Part shown: in pieces, positions 11,056-20,434 of the stretch
Layout: each line of letters begins with the position of its first letter
Numbering within the stretch: position 1 is the stretch's first letter
Source: Pleurotus ostreatus/Saccharomyces cerevisiae fusant
Lineage: Eukaryota; Opisthokonta
Reading direction: 5' to 3'
Assembly (NCBI GenBank): GCA_024196135.1
Contig: JAMQCK010000230.1
Coordinates: forward strand, 1-35,439
Length of the DNA: 35,439 bases
Translations under genes and position numbers: made by a program
The notes under the pieces: generated by a model
Databases searched by the model: none
What the model was told of the DNA's origin: nothing
Seen by the model: the letters and a program-made list of their open reading frames with translations, nothing else

Positions 11056-11997
11056 CTAGTAGCCCGCCGCGCCCGGGGCGCGGTCGCCCTCCCGCTTGAG
11101 CCGCAACAGCACCTCCTTGAAGCGCGAGAGGTCTGTCGTGCCCGGGCCCGCGCGCGCGATCGTCTTGCTCTGCGAGTTCTCGAGCTCGATGGTCGAGCAG
11201 ATGCGCTCCCAGGTCGTGCCCGCCGTGAGCGATGCGGTCAGGTTGGCGAGGAACTCCTCCTCGGCGTCCCTGGGTGAAGTGATCAGTGAGGGGTAGTTGG
11301 GCATGGTTTGGAAAGGACGTACTTGTTCTCCTGGATGTTGCGCTTCTTGAGCTCGGAGTAGTTGCCGTAGAATTCGTCGATAGCGGCCTCGGCGCGGCCC
11401 TTGATCTCGTCGCGCTTAGCCTTGGAGGCCTCGTCGCGCGCGCGAATCTCCTCTGCGCGCCTTGCGCGCCATTCCCTAAGTAACAGTCAGCATACTTGCG
11501 CAGCGTCAGGAACGGCAGCACGCACTTGATGACCTCGGGCTCTTCCTCCGGCAGCCCCTGGTTGAGGATGGGAGTCGACGAAAAGGCAGATGGTTGGGGA
11601 CGCGGAGCAATGGTCGGCGTGCTTGCACCGAATGCAGGGGGTTGTTGTATAGGAGGGGAGGCCTGAGAGACGGTGAGCAGCTGCAAAGCAATGAGCGTAC
11701 GCGTATACGCGCCTGCGGGACCTCAATATCCGGGAACTGGCTGGTGAACTGCTCGATCTCATCGTCACCGGTGACCTTCACCTCCCTCGCGGGGGCGGGG
11801 CTCAGTCCGTCGAGAGCATCGAGGGAAAAGGAGTGCGCTGGGGCTGGCGCGACTGGTGAGGATACGTCCGGGAAGGAGGGTATGTCGCCCGAGCCATCGA
11901 GGGAGATGTCGGGGAACTGGGAAGCGGCGGCGTCGAAGTCAATCTCGTCGCCGCCGGACTTGGAGGTGGAAAAGCCGCCGAGGAGGTCGTCAGACAT
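11056..11997 (-). CDS. Clathrin light chain (262 aa)
   Basis: Regulatory subunit of the clathrin triskelion, binding the heavy chain through a central helix. Exons: complement(11713-11997), (11526-11662), (11323-11475), (11056-11269); introns 50, 50 and 53 nt. The N-terminal part is acidic and holds repeated FPDI/FPDV motifs (QFPDISL, SFPDVSS, QFPDIEV). Next comes a Pro-rich linker, then the conserved PEVIKEWRARRAEEI helix entry, a long charged coiled coil, TTWERI, and the hallmark C-terminus FKEVLLRLKREGDRAPGAAGY. The first intron appears to use a GC donor (CAG|GCGCGT); no GT in phase was found. A (GTC)n run sits in the 5' leader. Confidence 0.92.
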
Positions 11998-12634
11998 TGT
12001 CGCCGTCGTCGTCGTCGTCGTGTCGCGTCAAGGTGCTTGACCAGTCCGCGCGACCTGGACAGCGCCACGCGACAAGCTGTGGGAAAGCAACCGGACTCTG
12101 CCGGAGTTCAACTTGGGGGAACTTCCAGGTTTCCTGTCTCGTTCCACCAACTTGTGGCCGCCCTCTTTCCATGATTTTCCTTCGTCCATGCAATGCACGA
12201 CCTTCACACCCGAAAAGCCTTCTGGCTTGACACCATGAACGGCATCTACGCGGGCCTCAGGTGGTCCCAGGATCAGAGGAAGGGTTATACGGCGCTGGAT
12301 TACACCTAAGTACAGATTTAGTGCAATACCGTACTCTCTTCGCGCCAGACAATGCTAGCTCTGCGGCGTATTCTAGCTGATGACACCAGTCCATGCCGTG
12401 GAACTTACCTTCGGTCTCTACGGCATCGACATGGTCGTGAAGGCCATAATTAAATCGGAGCCCCCGTCGCTCAGGGCAATCACTCGTCGCTCCTCACGTT
12501 CACGTTCCTTACATACAGTCCACCTCCTGAGCTCCCTTTTCGCCTGCTCGCCCTCTTGTCTTCTACCATCGCCTCGGCACCTGGCAGCGCGTCCGTCTCG
12601 CGCACGGCCCTCCCGCCAGCACCGACCTGAGCCC
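11998..12634. other. Divergent promoter region, clathrin light chain and Ser-rich gene
   Basis: No gene is supported. A short GTC trinucleotide run (about 12004-12021) lies immediately 5' of the clathrin light chain ATG. The stretch before 12635 is rich in C/T. Confidence 0.5.
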
Positions 12635-13970
12635 ATGCCCCAAGGCCTCGTAGACTCGCATGATGCCCTGCCTCACGCAGAATCGGTCGCGCGCAGGTTA
12701 GAAGATAGCGAACCCGTCGCCTTCAATCGCCGCCATTCGGATACTTTCACCGTTCGCCCGAGCGACCTTCAAGACACCCCCAAGGATGCTGCGCCACCAC
12801 TTCCTGGTGCGTCCCTGCCTTGCGACGACCTATGTATATGCGAGGCTGACCATCGCCTACCTTGCTAAAGCGCAATTCTCGTCAAATTTGCACTCGCCCG
12901 GCGCGACACGCACGGATCCATCGACCGTGCCCCTGAACGCGCCTCGCGCGCCCCTGAGCGTGACGATCGCCGCGCCATACGTCCGCGAGCGCCGACCCAG
13001 CACCGCGGACAAGCCCAAGCAGGGCTTCAACTGGAAGCGCACTCTCACGCGCCTCCGTTCGCACACCGTGGGCGCGCCACCCCTCCCGAAGCAGGCTGCG
13101 AAGCCCGCGTCTCCTACCACCCCAACCTCGGCAGCCGCCACTCAGCCCACCTTACGAGTGTCGATTCCTAAGGCCCCTGCGTCCAACACGCCCTCACCCA
13201 CTTCGGTACAGCCGGCTGTTCCTGCGTCTACCTCGGAATCCCTCCCGCGTCCGAAGCGTGCAAGCCGCCTGGCGCGCGCCACCGAGCTCTTCACCGGCTT
13301 CAGTCACACGTCCTCTGTCAACCGGTCCAAGCCCACCTCTCCCTCCCTCACCTCCCTCCGGCTACCCCCAGGCACATCCTCCTCCTCAAACTCGAAACAG
13401 CCGCCCCCTTGGCAAGCGTCGCCATCGCACCCGCCCTCAGCCATGCCGGATGCTGCCCCGAAGGGGGCGCGCCTCCTGAAGCGCGGAAGCATCTCCCTCA
13501 CAAAGCTGAGAGAGAAGTACGCTGCTGGGACGAGCATCACGCAGCTGCGTCGGGCGGGCAGCTGGCGTGCCGGTGGGAACGAGGGCGGAGACCCGAACGA
13601 GAGCAGGGAGACCATCGACGAGGGACGAGTGGCTGGCGAGTGGCGCTCGAGGTCGGGCAGTCAGCCGCAACAGGACACGAATGCGTACGATGACGGTTCG
13701 TGGAGCAGAGCTAGCGTCGAGCAGCTCTCGCGCTCGGTTTCTCGCAACCTGGGTGCGGACACTGTTGCTGAGGTCGCTGAGGAGGAAGATGAGAGCCCGA
13801 CATCCCTGGGCTACGGTCAGCAACAGTTCAAGGTGCCTCGTCCTCTGAAGGGCCGGTCCAAGTCCGCACGCTGCTCGGTCGTGCAACAGCCCGCCTTCGT
13901 TGGTCAGTGGAACTCGGACGACATGTCGGAGGTGATCCGGAAGTTGCGCTCCTTGAAGAGCGATGGATGA
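12635..13970 (+). CDS. Ser/Pro/Arg-rich low-complexity protein, unknown (423 aa)
   Basis: Two exons, 12635-12806 and 12871-13970, joined in phase 1 across a 64-nt intron (GTGCGT donor, GCTAAAG acceptor). I do not recognise the family. Most of the protein looks disordered, with long Ser/Pro/Ala/Thr stretches. Several short basic or amphipathic segments stand out: NWKRTLTRLRSHTVG, LARATELFTGFSH, RLLKRGSISLTKLREKYAAG and the C-terminal SEVIRKLRSLKSDG. There are many basic-Ser sites of the RRxS/KRxS type (for example LKRGS and LRRAGS), which could be kinase targets. No signal peptide, membrane span or folded domain is evident. The start is the first ATG of a frame that continues cleanly through the intron; upstream in-frame codons are less likely to be used. 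Confidence 0.7.
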
Positions 13971-14264
13971 AGTGGGCGTTCGCGTGCGTCCTCCCTACTT
14001 GTGTTAGAATCATTCCACATGTGTCCCCTCTACTGCTTTGAGTCTTTTCTCGTGCCAATCGTTTCCCATGCGCGTTCGTTTCTGCTTCCATTCCTTTGTA
14101 TGTGCCTACGGCGTTACCGCCAACCCTCGCTACTCGTACGCTCGGTCGTACTTCGTCCTCGCTTGTGTACATATCTCCACCGACCGACGGTGTCGGTCAG
14201 ACAATCCAAATGTTCAGTCTATCGTGTGCATTCATATCGTGTCGCGAGTCCGCCGAATGACCGA

Positions 14265-14963
14265 CTACTCGCTGGCTAGCGTCTCTGCTACGGCGTACGC
14301 TCTGACAGGCGCGCCATCGCATCCTTCCAAGTGTAGAGGGGCAAGGCTGACCGTCATACCACTCTCCACCTTATCCAGATTCCGTAGATTCTCCACGATG
14401 ACTACACCTGCGCCCAGGAGCGTCTCGTGCACTGCGTATCCGCCCGCTGTGTCCTCCGGTCCACCCGGTGCAGGCACCTCGTCGGGGCTCATGGTGTCGA
14501 TTCCAACTACCCATACGCCGAGTTCCACAAGCCGCTTCGCCGCCTCGCCCGCCAGGAATGGGCTATCGAAGTACGCTGGTGTTCCCCAATGACGCGCCCA
14601 GCCAGTGTGCAGCAACACGATGCCGCTAGATTGAGCGTGCTCGGTAAGCAGCTCTGAGTACTGAGCAAGGTGTCGCCCCCAAGTAATCTGTTCGCGCGCC
14701 TGGACATCGGGGAAGCGAAGGACGAGGGCGGGCCCGATGAGGCGGTCGAGCGGGAGGTCAGAGATGGTTGCTCCACCAGAGATGAAGTGTGCTGGTGCGT
14801 CCAGATGCGTGCCCATATGCGATCCCAAGGAGAGGGAACACACACTATAGCCGTCTGTGGCGACAGAGCACATGGGACGACATACGAATGGCGGGTCTCC
14901 TGGGTAGATCTGGAGGGAGGGCCCAAGAGGATAGGAAAGGTCGATGATCCTTGCTGGCGCCAT
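14265..14963 (-). CDS. Putative cyclase / kynurenine-formamidase-like metal-dependent hydrolase (232 aa)
   Basis: Single-exon gene. It carries the signature of the cyclase family (Pfam PF04199): DLSYPLGPSLQIYPGDPP near the N-terminus and SHMGTHLDAPAHF (residues 48-60), whose His and Asp residues bind the metal ion in this fold, followed by LPLDRLIGPALVL. Later features also fit: VLLHTGWARHWG, GIDTMSPDE and a C-terminal VENLRNLDKV segment. Known members hydrolyse N-formylkynurenine or related amides/esters, or have unknown substrates; the exact reaction cannot be assigned. No signal peptide is seen. The gene is divergent from fam-E with about 215 bp between them and looks unrelated to the helical family around it. 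Confidence 0.88.
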   Translation of the reverse strand: MAPARIIDLSYPLGPSLQIYPGDPPFVCRPMCSVATDGYSVCSLSLGSHMGTHLDAPAHFISGGATISDLPLDRLIGPALVLRFPDVQAREQITWGRHLAQYSELLTEHAQSSGIVLLHTGWARHWGTPAYFDSPFLAGEAAKRLVELGVWVVGIDTMSPDEVPAPGGPEDTAGGYAVHETLLGAGVVIVENLRNLDKVESGMTVSLAPLHLEGCDGAPVRAYAVAETLASE

Positions 14964-15085
14964 GTTCTGGCGCAGTACCTTCTTGTTCCAATGGGTTGGC
15001 TGACTCTCAGTATGGAATTTGCAGACAGACCTGACTGCTTCCTTGATGAAGGTAGAAGGTCAGTAGGAGTCGGCAGATGCCGAGA

Positions 15086-15143
15086 CACGTGCGTCACATT
15101 CGACTTCGGCGCTTGCCTTCTGATTCTCAGCCGCCATCAACAG
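15086..15143 (+). promoter_or_regulatory. Shared promoter blocks upstream of fam-E
   Basis: CACGTG (15086-15091), GACTTCGGCGCTT (15102-15114) and CAGCCGCCATCAACAG (15128-15143), the last ending 34 nt before the ATG. Confidence 0.65.
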
Positions 15144-15177
15144 AATTTTGGCCTCGTCGGCCTTTGTCACCGTCAAA

Positions 15178-15991
15178 ATGGTCTACGTTGCTGATGTCAA
15201 GGTAAGCTTCAGGGCTTCTGTCATCCATTTGATGATTGACTGCGTGACAGCACCTCTTCCCCTTCGTCGAGCCAGCATACCAGATGCGCAGCCGCATATA
15301 TATGCTTCAGAATGCTCTGCCATCAGTCGCAGAACAGCTGGCAGAATCAACGACTGACGCCTCTGTGCGCTCTGCATTCGAAAGTGTTATCAAAGACCTT
15401 CGTGACTGCGCGACCGCCGTGACAGATGCGACGGACGCGCTCTCGCACTTTACTCGAGCGATATCACAATCTTTCATGACAGATGACTCCCCGCTCGACC
15501 CCTACATACTTGAGATTGGAAAACTCTACGAGGCATACATGGATTGCCTCAAAGATGTACTGAGCTCAGCCGGCCGCAGCAGCGATGCTTTGGGCAAGTT
15601 GGACGACATCATAATCCACGCGATGTCCTATCCTCACGTCGTTGACTATGTCTTTGTGAATGTTCTCTTCCCATTCATCGCTCGACATAGGCTAGTGGAT
15701 CTTTCCTCGCGCGCCATCATGTTGACGACTGGGCGTACCACGCTTCACAACATCCGATCGAACGTCCACGAAATCGCCGACCTAGCGCGCTTACTCAAGA
15801 CTTACGCGGCGGATGCTCGCGCCCATTTCCGCCTGGACGCTATCGCTGGCTTTCGGGCGCTACCCACGGACAAGCGCTCGGCGCTTAATGCTGCCCTTGA
15901 CGCTGTCTACTTCGACCTCAGAAGTGGTGTACATGGTATGGAATCCGCTTCACGACAGATAGGGTGGGCAACCAATATTTTGGGCTACTAG
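15178..15991 (+). CDS. fam-E: helical cluster protein (254 aa), reference member
   Basis: Exon 1 (15178-15201) codes MVYVADVK, the 49-nt intron is 15202-15250 (GTAAGC donor), and exon 2 (15251-15991) starts HLFPFVEPAYQM. The protein is predicted almost wholly helical. Features in order: an Ala-rich helix with TTDASVRSAFESVIKDLRDC (about 41-60), FTRAI, LDPYILEIGKLYEAYMDCL (about 90-108), a SYPHVVDYVF segment (about 134-143), LFPFIARH, and the family signature DLSSRAIMLTTGRTTL (about 158-173) followed by HNIRSNVHEIADLARLL. It ends in GVHGMESASRQIG. I do not know this family. There is no enzyme signature, no secretion signal and no strong membrane span. Fam-I is the nearest relative. A membrane-binding or adaptor-like helical bundle is only a guess. 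Confidence 0.82.
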
Positions 15992-16357
15992 GTGGGTTTA
16001 AGAATAATCGCCTTATGCATCACTGCCGACTGAACGAATCCATCCTCTATAGCCGCTTTATAATATAGGTCCCTGACCTTGATACGCTCATGCCCGAGTC
16101 CTGATATCGGGGCGCTTTTACCCTGTTACAAGCCCATCGCATAGCTTTCGACATGTATCTATCTATCTATCTAGTGTTTGTTTTTCGCGGAAGGACGTGT
16201 GCAAATGGAACGTCAGTAGGGTTTCGGCCGATACCGAAGGGAGAACCACTGCAATTCGCACGTGCACAGACAGACTTCGGCGCTTAACTCTACTTGTCCC
16301 TCTCTTAGCCGCCGTCATCAACGTCCTGGATACTCGACTCTACTTACTGCTCTTCAG
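15992..16357. other. Intergenic between fam-E and fam-F
   Basis: Contains a short TATC tetranucleotide microsatellite (about 16155-16172) and the fam-F promoter blocks. No gene seen. Confidence 0.55.
16259..16320 (+). promoter_or_regulatory. Shared promoter blocks upstream of fam-F
   Basis: CACGTG (16259-16264), GACTTCGGCGCTT (16273-16285) and TTAGCCGCCGTCATCA (16305-16320), the last ending 37 nt before the ATG. Confidence 0.65.
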
Positions 16358-17230
16358 ATGGTCTACATCTCCGAGGTTCAGGTAAGCTCAACGAGCTCTG
16401 ATCCCTGATTCTATATACTTAGCGCCGCGTCCTAGCACCTCTTTCCCTTCATCGAGCCAGTGCACCAGATGACCGACCGCATATTCATGCTGCAAGATGG
16501 TCTCCCGAGAGTCGCAGACCGACTAGCGGCCGCGACAACTGATAAGCCTGTGCGCTTAGCAGCCATAAACGCTCTACACGCCACTCGCAACTGCGCGACA
16601 AACGTGGGGCACGCATTGGATGCTCTTTCAAAGCTCACACTAGCGATATCCAAGTCCTTTGTGGCCGCAGACGCCGAGCTCGATCCCTACGTACGCGAGA
16701 TCGGCGTCCTATACGAAGCATTCTTGGATTGCCTGGCAAACGTGCAGGACTCTGCCAATCAAAGCCACGACGCTTGGTCGAAGCTGGAAGATATCACGGT
16801 GCAAACTCTTTCTTATCCCCCTGTCATGAATTATTTCTTCGTACATCTCCTCTTCCCATTCATCACACGACACAACCTAGTGGATCTTTCCTCGCGTGCC
16901 GTCATGCTCACGAGCGGGCGTACCACGCTGGCCAATGCCCGCTTGAATGTGCTGGAGATCGCCGACCTCGCGCGTCACCTCGAGGCCTACGCCTCAGATT
17001 CCCGCGCGAACTTCCGCGTAGAAGTTCTCGCTGGCATACGGGCACAGACGGTGGACAAGCGCTCCAGTCTTATCTCTGCCCTCGACGCCGTCTGGAGCGA
17101 GCTTTGTGGTGCTTCTCATGCGATGGAGTCCTCTGCGCGGAGGTTGGGATACATGGCGCGGGATATGACCTTCTTGGCACGTCTCACCCTTATCTGCGTT
17201 ATGGCTGGCTTATTAATTGTTCATTGTTGA
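16358..17230 (+). CDS. fam-F: helical cluster protein with hydrophobic C-terminal tail (272 aa)
   Basis: Exon 1 (16358-16381) codes MVYISEVQ; the intron 16382-16435 is 54 nt; exon 2 (16436-17230) starts HLFPFIEPVHQM. The body follows the family plan and contains DLSSRAVMLTSGRTTLANA. Unlike most members it does not end after the last amphipathic helix. It continues as MARDMTFLARLTLICVMAG and LLIVHC, a hydrophobic stretch of about 16-18 residues that could be a tail anchor or a membrane-inserting helix. Its sister is fam-H, about 2.75 kb downstream, with nearly identical coding and flanking sequence. Function unknown. Confidence 0.8.
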
Positions 17231-17389
17231 CAGGGTCGTGATCCATCTTCGAGAGTCCCAATGTATTTGTCGCTGAATAGCTCCTGAGGCCGAGAGATGG
17301 CTGCATAAGATCGTGTTGCGTAGCTTGAGACTGTAAATCTATGGACACGTAAGGTCCATCCTGAATATGAATTGGCACGGAAAATCAGG

Positions 17390-17514
17390 GTATACGCTGG
17401 CCGTGATGTTCAGCACCTATTCCCGGGCCTTTCGGGCGCCAATATGACCGCCGTAGCCCTTTCAGTCGCAGAAGAATGCCACGAGATAAGCGCACACGTA
17501 GCACATGCGCTTCA
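17390..17514 (+). pseudogene. Relic resembling an intronless family 5' end, copy 1
   Basis: Reading in one frame gives VYAGRDVQHLFPGLSGAN and then ALSVAEECHEISAHVAHAL. The first part resembles the joined exon 1-exon 2 product of the family (VYISEVQ plus HLFPFIEP), and the second resembles its Ala-rich helix with the DCATxVxHAxDAL pattern. No intron lies between the VQ and HLFP segments and no ATG precedes it, so it looks like a decayed, intronless fragment. The match is short, so this is tentative. Confidence 0.4.
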
Positions 17515-17599
17515 GGTATACGGTACGCCGACGGTCCCCCCGCAATACGCGGAAGCAACTCAAACTCGGCGGATGCCGATCAAATTGGCGCCCGCGTTC

Positions 17600-17649
17600 G
17601 ATTCCGGCGCTTAGTGCCACGCCCTTTGGTTCTTAGGCGCCGTCAACAG
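17600..17649 (+). promoter_or_regulatory. Shared promoter blocks upstream of fam-G
   Basis: GATTCCGGCGCTTAG (17600-17614) and TTAGGCGCCGTCAACAG (17633-17649), the latter ending 31 nt before the ATG. There is no CACGTG box in this copy. Confidence 0.6.
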
Positions 17650-17680
17650 TATCCCGATTACCTCGACTCGACTTCTCTCA

Positions 17681-18500
17681 ATGGTCTACATCTCGCAGGT
17701 CGAGGTAAGCTGAGCTGCGATTCTGCATCAGCTGTCCTGACTGAACGTATGCTCCACAGCACCTCTTCCCCTTCATTGTACCAACACACCAGATGCTCGA
17801 GCGCGTGTTCTTGCTTCAGCACAGTCTACCACCGATTGCAAGGCAGCCGGCAAGCTCGACAATTGACGTCTCTGTGCGTTCAGCATTCGGAGACACTGTA
17901 CGAAGCCTTCATGACTGCGCAAGAACTATAGCCCGTGCCATGGGCACTCTCGCCCGCTTCACGCAAGCGGTATCAGAAGCCTGGACGGTTGAGGAATCCG
18001 ACCTCGACTCTCGCATAACCAAGATCGGCCCACTCTATGATACATTCGCAGACCATCTAGAGAACGTACTGAAGTTGACCGACCGGTGCATCGATGATCT
18101 GGCCAAGTTCGAGGATATCATAGACCACACGCTTTCCTATCCTCCCGGCGTCGACTACGTCCTTTCCAATCTGTTCATCCCATTCATCGCGCGACATAAT
18201 GTTGCGGAGCTCTCCCCACGTGCTGTCATGGTAACGACAGGGCGTTCAACTCTGGTTAATATCCGGTTGAATGTGCTCGAGATCGCCGACCTAGCTCGCC
18301 ACCTCCAGAATTACGCGTTGGAGACCCGAGTTCATTCCAGCCTTGAAGCTCTCGTTGATATCCGGATGCAGCCTTTGGACGAGCGCTCGGCGCTTTGGTC
18401 TGCCATGAACGCTGTCGTCTTCGACCTCGACGGCAGTGTCAGTGCTCTCAAGTTTTCTGCACGGGGGATAGAAAGGACAGCGCAGCGTTTGAACCTTTAG
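17681..18500 (+). CDS. fam-G: helical cluster protein (254 aa)
   Basis: Exon 1 (17681-17704) codes MVYISQVE, the intron 17705-17759 is 55 nt with a GTAAGC donor, and exon 2 (17760-18500) starts HLFPFIVPTHQM. The body contains LSPRAVMVTTGRSTLVNIRL and ends with FDLDGSVSALKFSARGI, which places it with fam-C rather than with its neighbours. Its promoter and first exon, in contrast, are nearly identical to those of fam-I. Predicted all-helical and soluble, with no recognised domain. An Asp/Glu-rich central part (EESDLDSRITKIGPLYDTF) aligns with ELDPYxxEIGxLYEAF of the other members. Confidence 0.8.
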
Positions 18501-19109
18501 GTAAGCCCATCTTGTTTGATCATACCCGCCTGATTGAATAATGGCGCGTCATGCAGTGCCTTCGGGATGCCTCCCAGACGCAAATCTTGCGCAAGTCCCT
18601 CGTATTCATTGCTGGTCGAAATGCTGCCTACTGCCACGTTGTGTAGGCACCAATCTGTATAGATGCTGCCACGTGTGATGTCAGGCTGAGTCGCTGTTTC
18701 TCGGGAAATTGCGTCGCCAGAATCGTTAACCAGCCTCCATACTGGAGTCTGGAACTACCCTGCCGGAGGGTAGAGGGATGACATGGGTGTTTGAATCCCA
18801 AAGCCTGTTCGGCGCGTCTGCTGGGCTTCTCCCGGAGATAACGCCACAAAGCGCCCGCCAAACGGGCCTTCTCCCGCCTGCCGCCACATATTTTCAGACT
18901 CCGATGCGATCCCTTCAACCTTGACCGTCCCGCGACGGTCGGCCAAGACTACGAGTTCGGGCCTCCGAGGCATCCGAAGACGCCGCATGACGTGGTGAAC
19001 TTGCACCGTTCCGATCAGTACTCACGTTCTATTCTGGTGCTTAATGTCGCGCTTCCGTTGCCTTAGCCGCCGTCCACAGAATTCTGAGTACGACCCAATT
19101 GCTCGTCAG
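18501..19109. other. Intergenic between fam-G and fam-H
   Basis: No gene is supported; the short open frames on the minus strand show no recognisable protein. The last about 80 bases carry the fam-H promoter blocks. Confidence 0.5.
19031..19079 (+). promoter_or_regulatory. Shared promoter blocks upstream of fam-H
   Basis: A diverged first block ATTCTGGTGCTTA (19031-19043) and TTAGCCGCCGTCCACAG (19063-19079), the latter ending 30 nt before the ATG. A partial CACGTT is found at 19023-19028 in place of CACGTG. Confidence 0.55.
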
Positions 19110-20158
19110 ATGGTCTACATATCCCAGATCGAGGTAAGCTTGAAGCAACCCTTCCTCCCCTTCTGTAATGAGCTACGCAACAGCATCACTTCCCCTTCAT
19201 CGAGCCAGCGCACCAGATAACCGACCGCATATTCATGCTGCAAGATGGTCTTCCGAAAGTCGCAGACCGACTAGCGGCGGCGACAACTGATACGCCTGTG
19301 CGCTCAGCAGCGGTGAACGCTCTGAACGCCACCCGTGACTGCGCGACAAACGTGGGGCACGCGATGGATGCTCTTTCGAAGTTCACACGGGCGATATCTA
19401 AGTCCTTCAAGGACGTAGACGGCGAGCTCGATCCCCACGTACGCGAGATCGGCCTCCAATATGAGGCCTTCTTGGATTGCCTGGACAACGTGCTTGACTC
19501 TGCCGACCGAAGCAACAGCGCTTGGTCGAAGCTGGAAGACGTCATGGTCCATACACTTTCCTATCCCCCTGTTGTTGACTATGTCTTCGTCCATATCCTC
19601 CTCCCATTTATGACACGACACAACCTAGTGGACCTTCCCTCACGCGCCTTTATGTTAACGAGCGGGCGTACTACGCTGGCAAATGCCCGCTTGAATGTGC
19701 TAGAGATCGCCGACCTGGCTCGTCACCTCATAACCTACGCCTCAGACTCCCGTGCGAACTTCCGCGTAGAAGTTCTTGCTGGCATACGGGCACAGACGGT
19801 GGACAAGCGTACCATTCTTATCTCTGCCCTCGACGCCGTCTACAACGAACTTCGTGGTGCTTTTCATGCGATGGAATCCTCTGCGCAGAGGTTAGGATGG
19901 ATGGCTGAGGATATGACCTACTTGGCAAGTCTCACCCTCGTGTGCGTTATGGCTGGCTCATCAATTTCCGTTGTCGACAGGGTCGGGATCCATCTTCGAG
20001 AGTCCCAATGTACCTATCGCTGCAAAACTCTTGAGGTCGAGGGCTGGCTGCATCCGGCCATGTTATGTAGCTTGAGACTGTATAGCTACGGACACGTGGG
20101 GCTCATTCTGAATATGAATTGGTCTAGAATATCAGGTCCTGGTATACGCTGGCCATGA
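19110..20158 (+). CDS. fam-H: helical cluster protein with extended C-terminus (332 aa)
   Basis: Exon 1 (19110-19133) codes MVYISQIE, the intron 19134-19183 is 50 nt, and exon 2 (19184-20158) starts HHFPFIEPAHQI. It is the recent duplicate of fam-F (ATG-to-ATG offset 2752 bp). The hydrophobic segment LASLTLVCVMAG is kept. A small length change just after it (one base relative to fam-F) removes the stop that ends fam-F, so the frame continues for about 60 more residues through what is 3' flank in fam-F, ending in SGPGIRWP. That extension has no recognisable features and is probably not selected. The protein may therefore be a new longer variant or the start of decay. Confidence 0.72.
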
Positions 20159-20270
20159 TGTTCGACACCTATTCCCGGTCCTTTCGGGCGCCAATATGAC
20201 CGCCGTAGCCCTTTCGGTCGCAGAAGAACGCCACGGGATAAGCGCACACGTATAGCACATGCGCTTCAGG
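20142..20270 (+). pseudogene. Relic resembling an intronless family 5' end, copy 2
   Basis: Duplicate of the relic at 17390-17514. It reads VYAGHDVRHLFPVLSGAN in concept, with small changes (for example Q to R before HLFP) and an in-frame stop where copy 1 is open. The extended fam-H frame ends inside it. Confidence 0.35.
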
Positions 20271-20353
20271 TATACGGTACTTCGAAGGTCCCCACGCAAT
20301 ACGCGGAAGCAACTCAAACTCGGCGGATGCCGATCAAACTGGCGCCCGCGTTC

Positions 20354-20403
20354 GATTCCGGCGCCTAATGCCACGCCCGTTGGTTCTTAGGCGCCGTCAA
20401 CAG
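20354..20403 (+). promoter_or_regulatory. Shared promoter blocks upstream of fam-I
   Basis: GATTCCGGCGCCTAA (20354-20368) and TTAGGCGCCGTCAACAG (20387-20403), the latter ending 31 nt before the ATG. The sequence is almost identical to the fam-G promoter. Confidence 0.6.
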
Positions 20404-20434
20404 CATCCCGATTACCTCGACTCGACTTCCCTCA

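Larger units (their letters stand above)
17231..17680. other. Intergenic between fam-F and fam-G, duplicated at 19980-20434
   Basis: No intact gene. The stretch contains the intronless family-like relic and the promoter blocks of fam-G (separate entries). The whole stretch is nearly identical to the one between fam-H and fam-I. Confidence 0.6.

Noticed and set aside
17476..17931. 151-codon open frame across the fam-G promoter and first exon
   Set aside because: It is out of frame with fam-G and consists of promoter sequence; it is a by-product of GC-rich composition.
18628..19006. Minus-strand frames between fam-G and fam-H
   Set aside because: No recognisable domain, no paralogue in the fam-F to fam-G interval, and no promoter signal.
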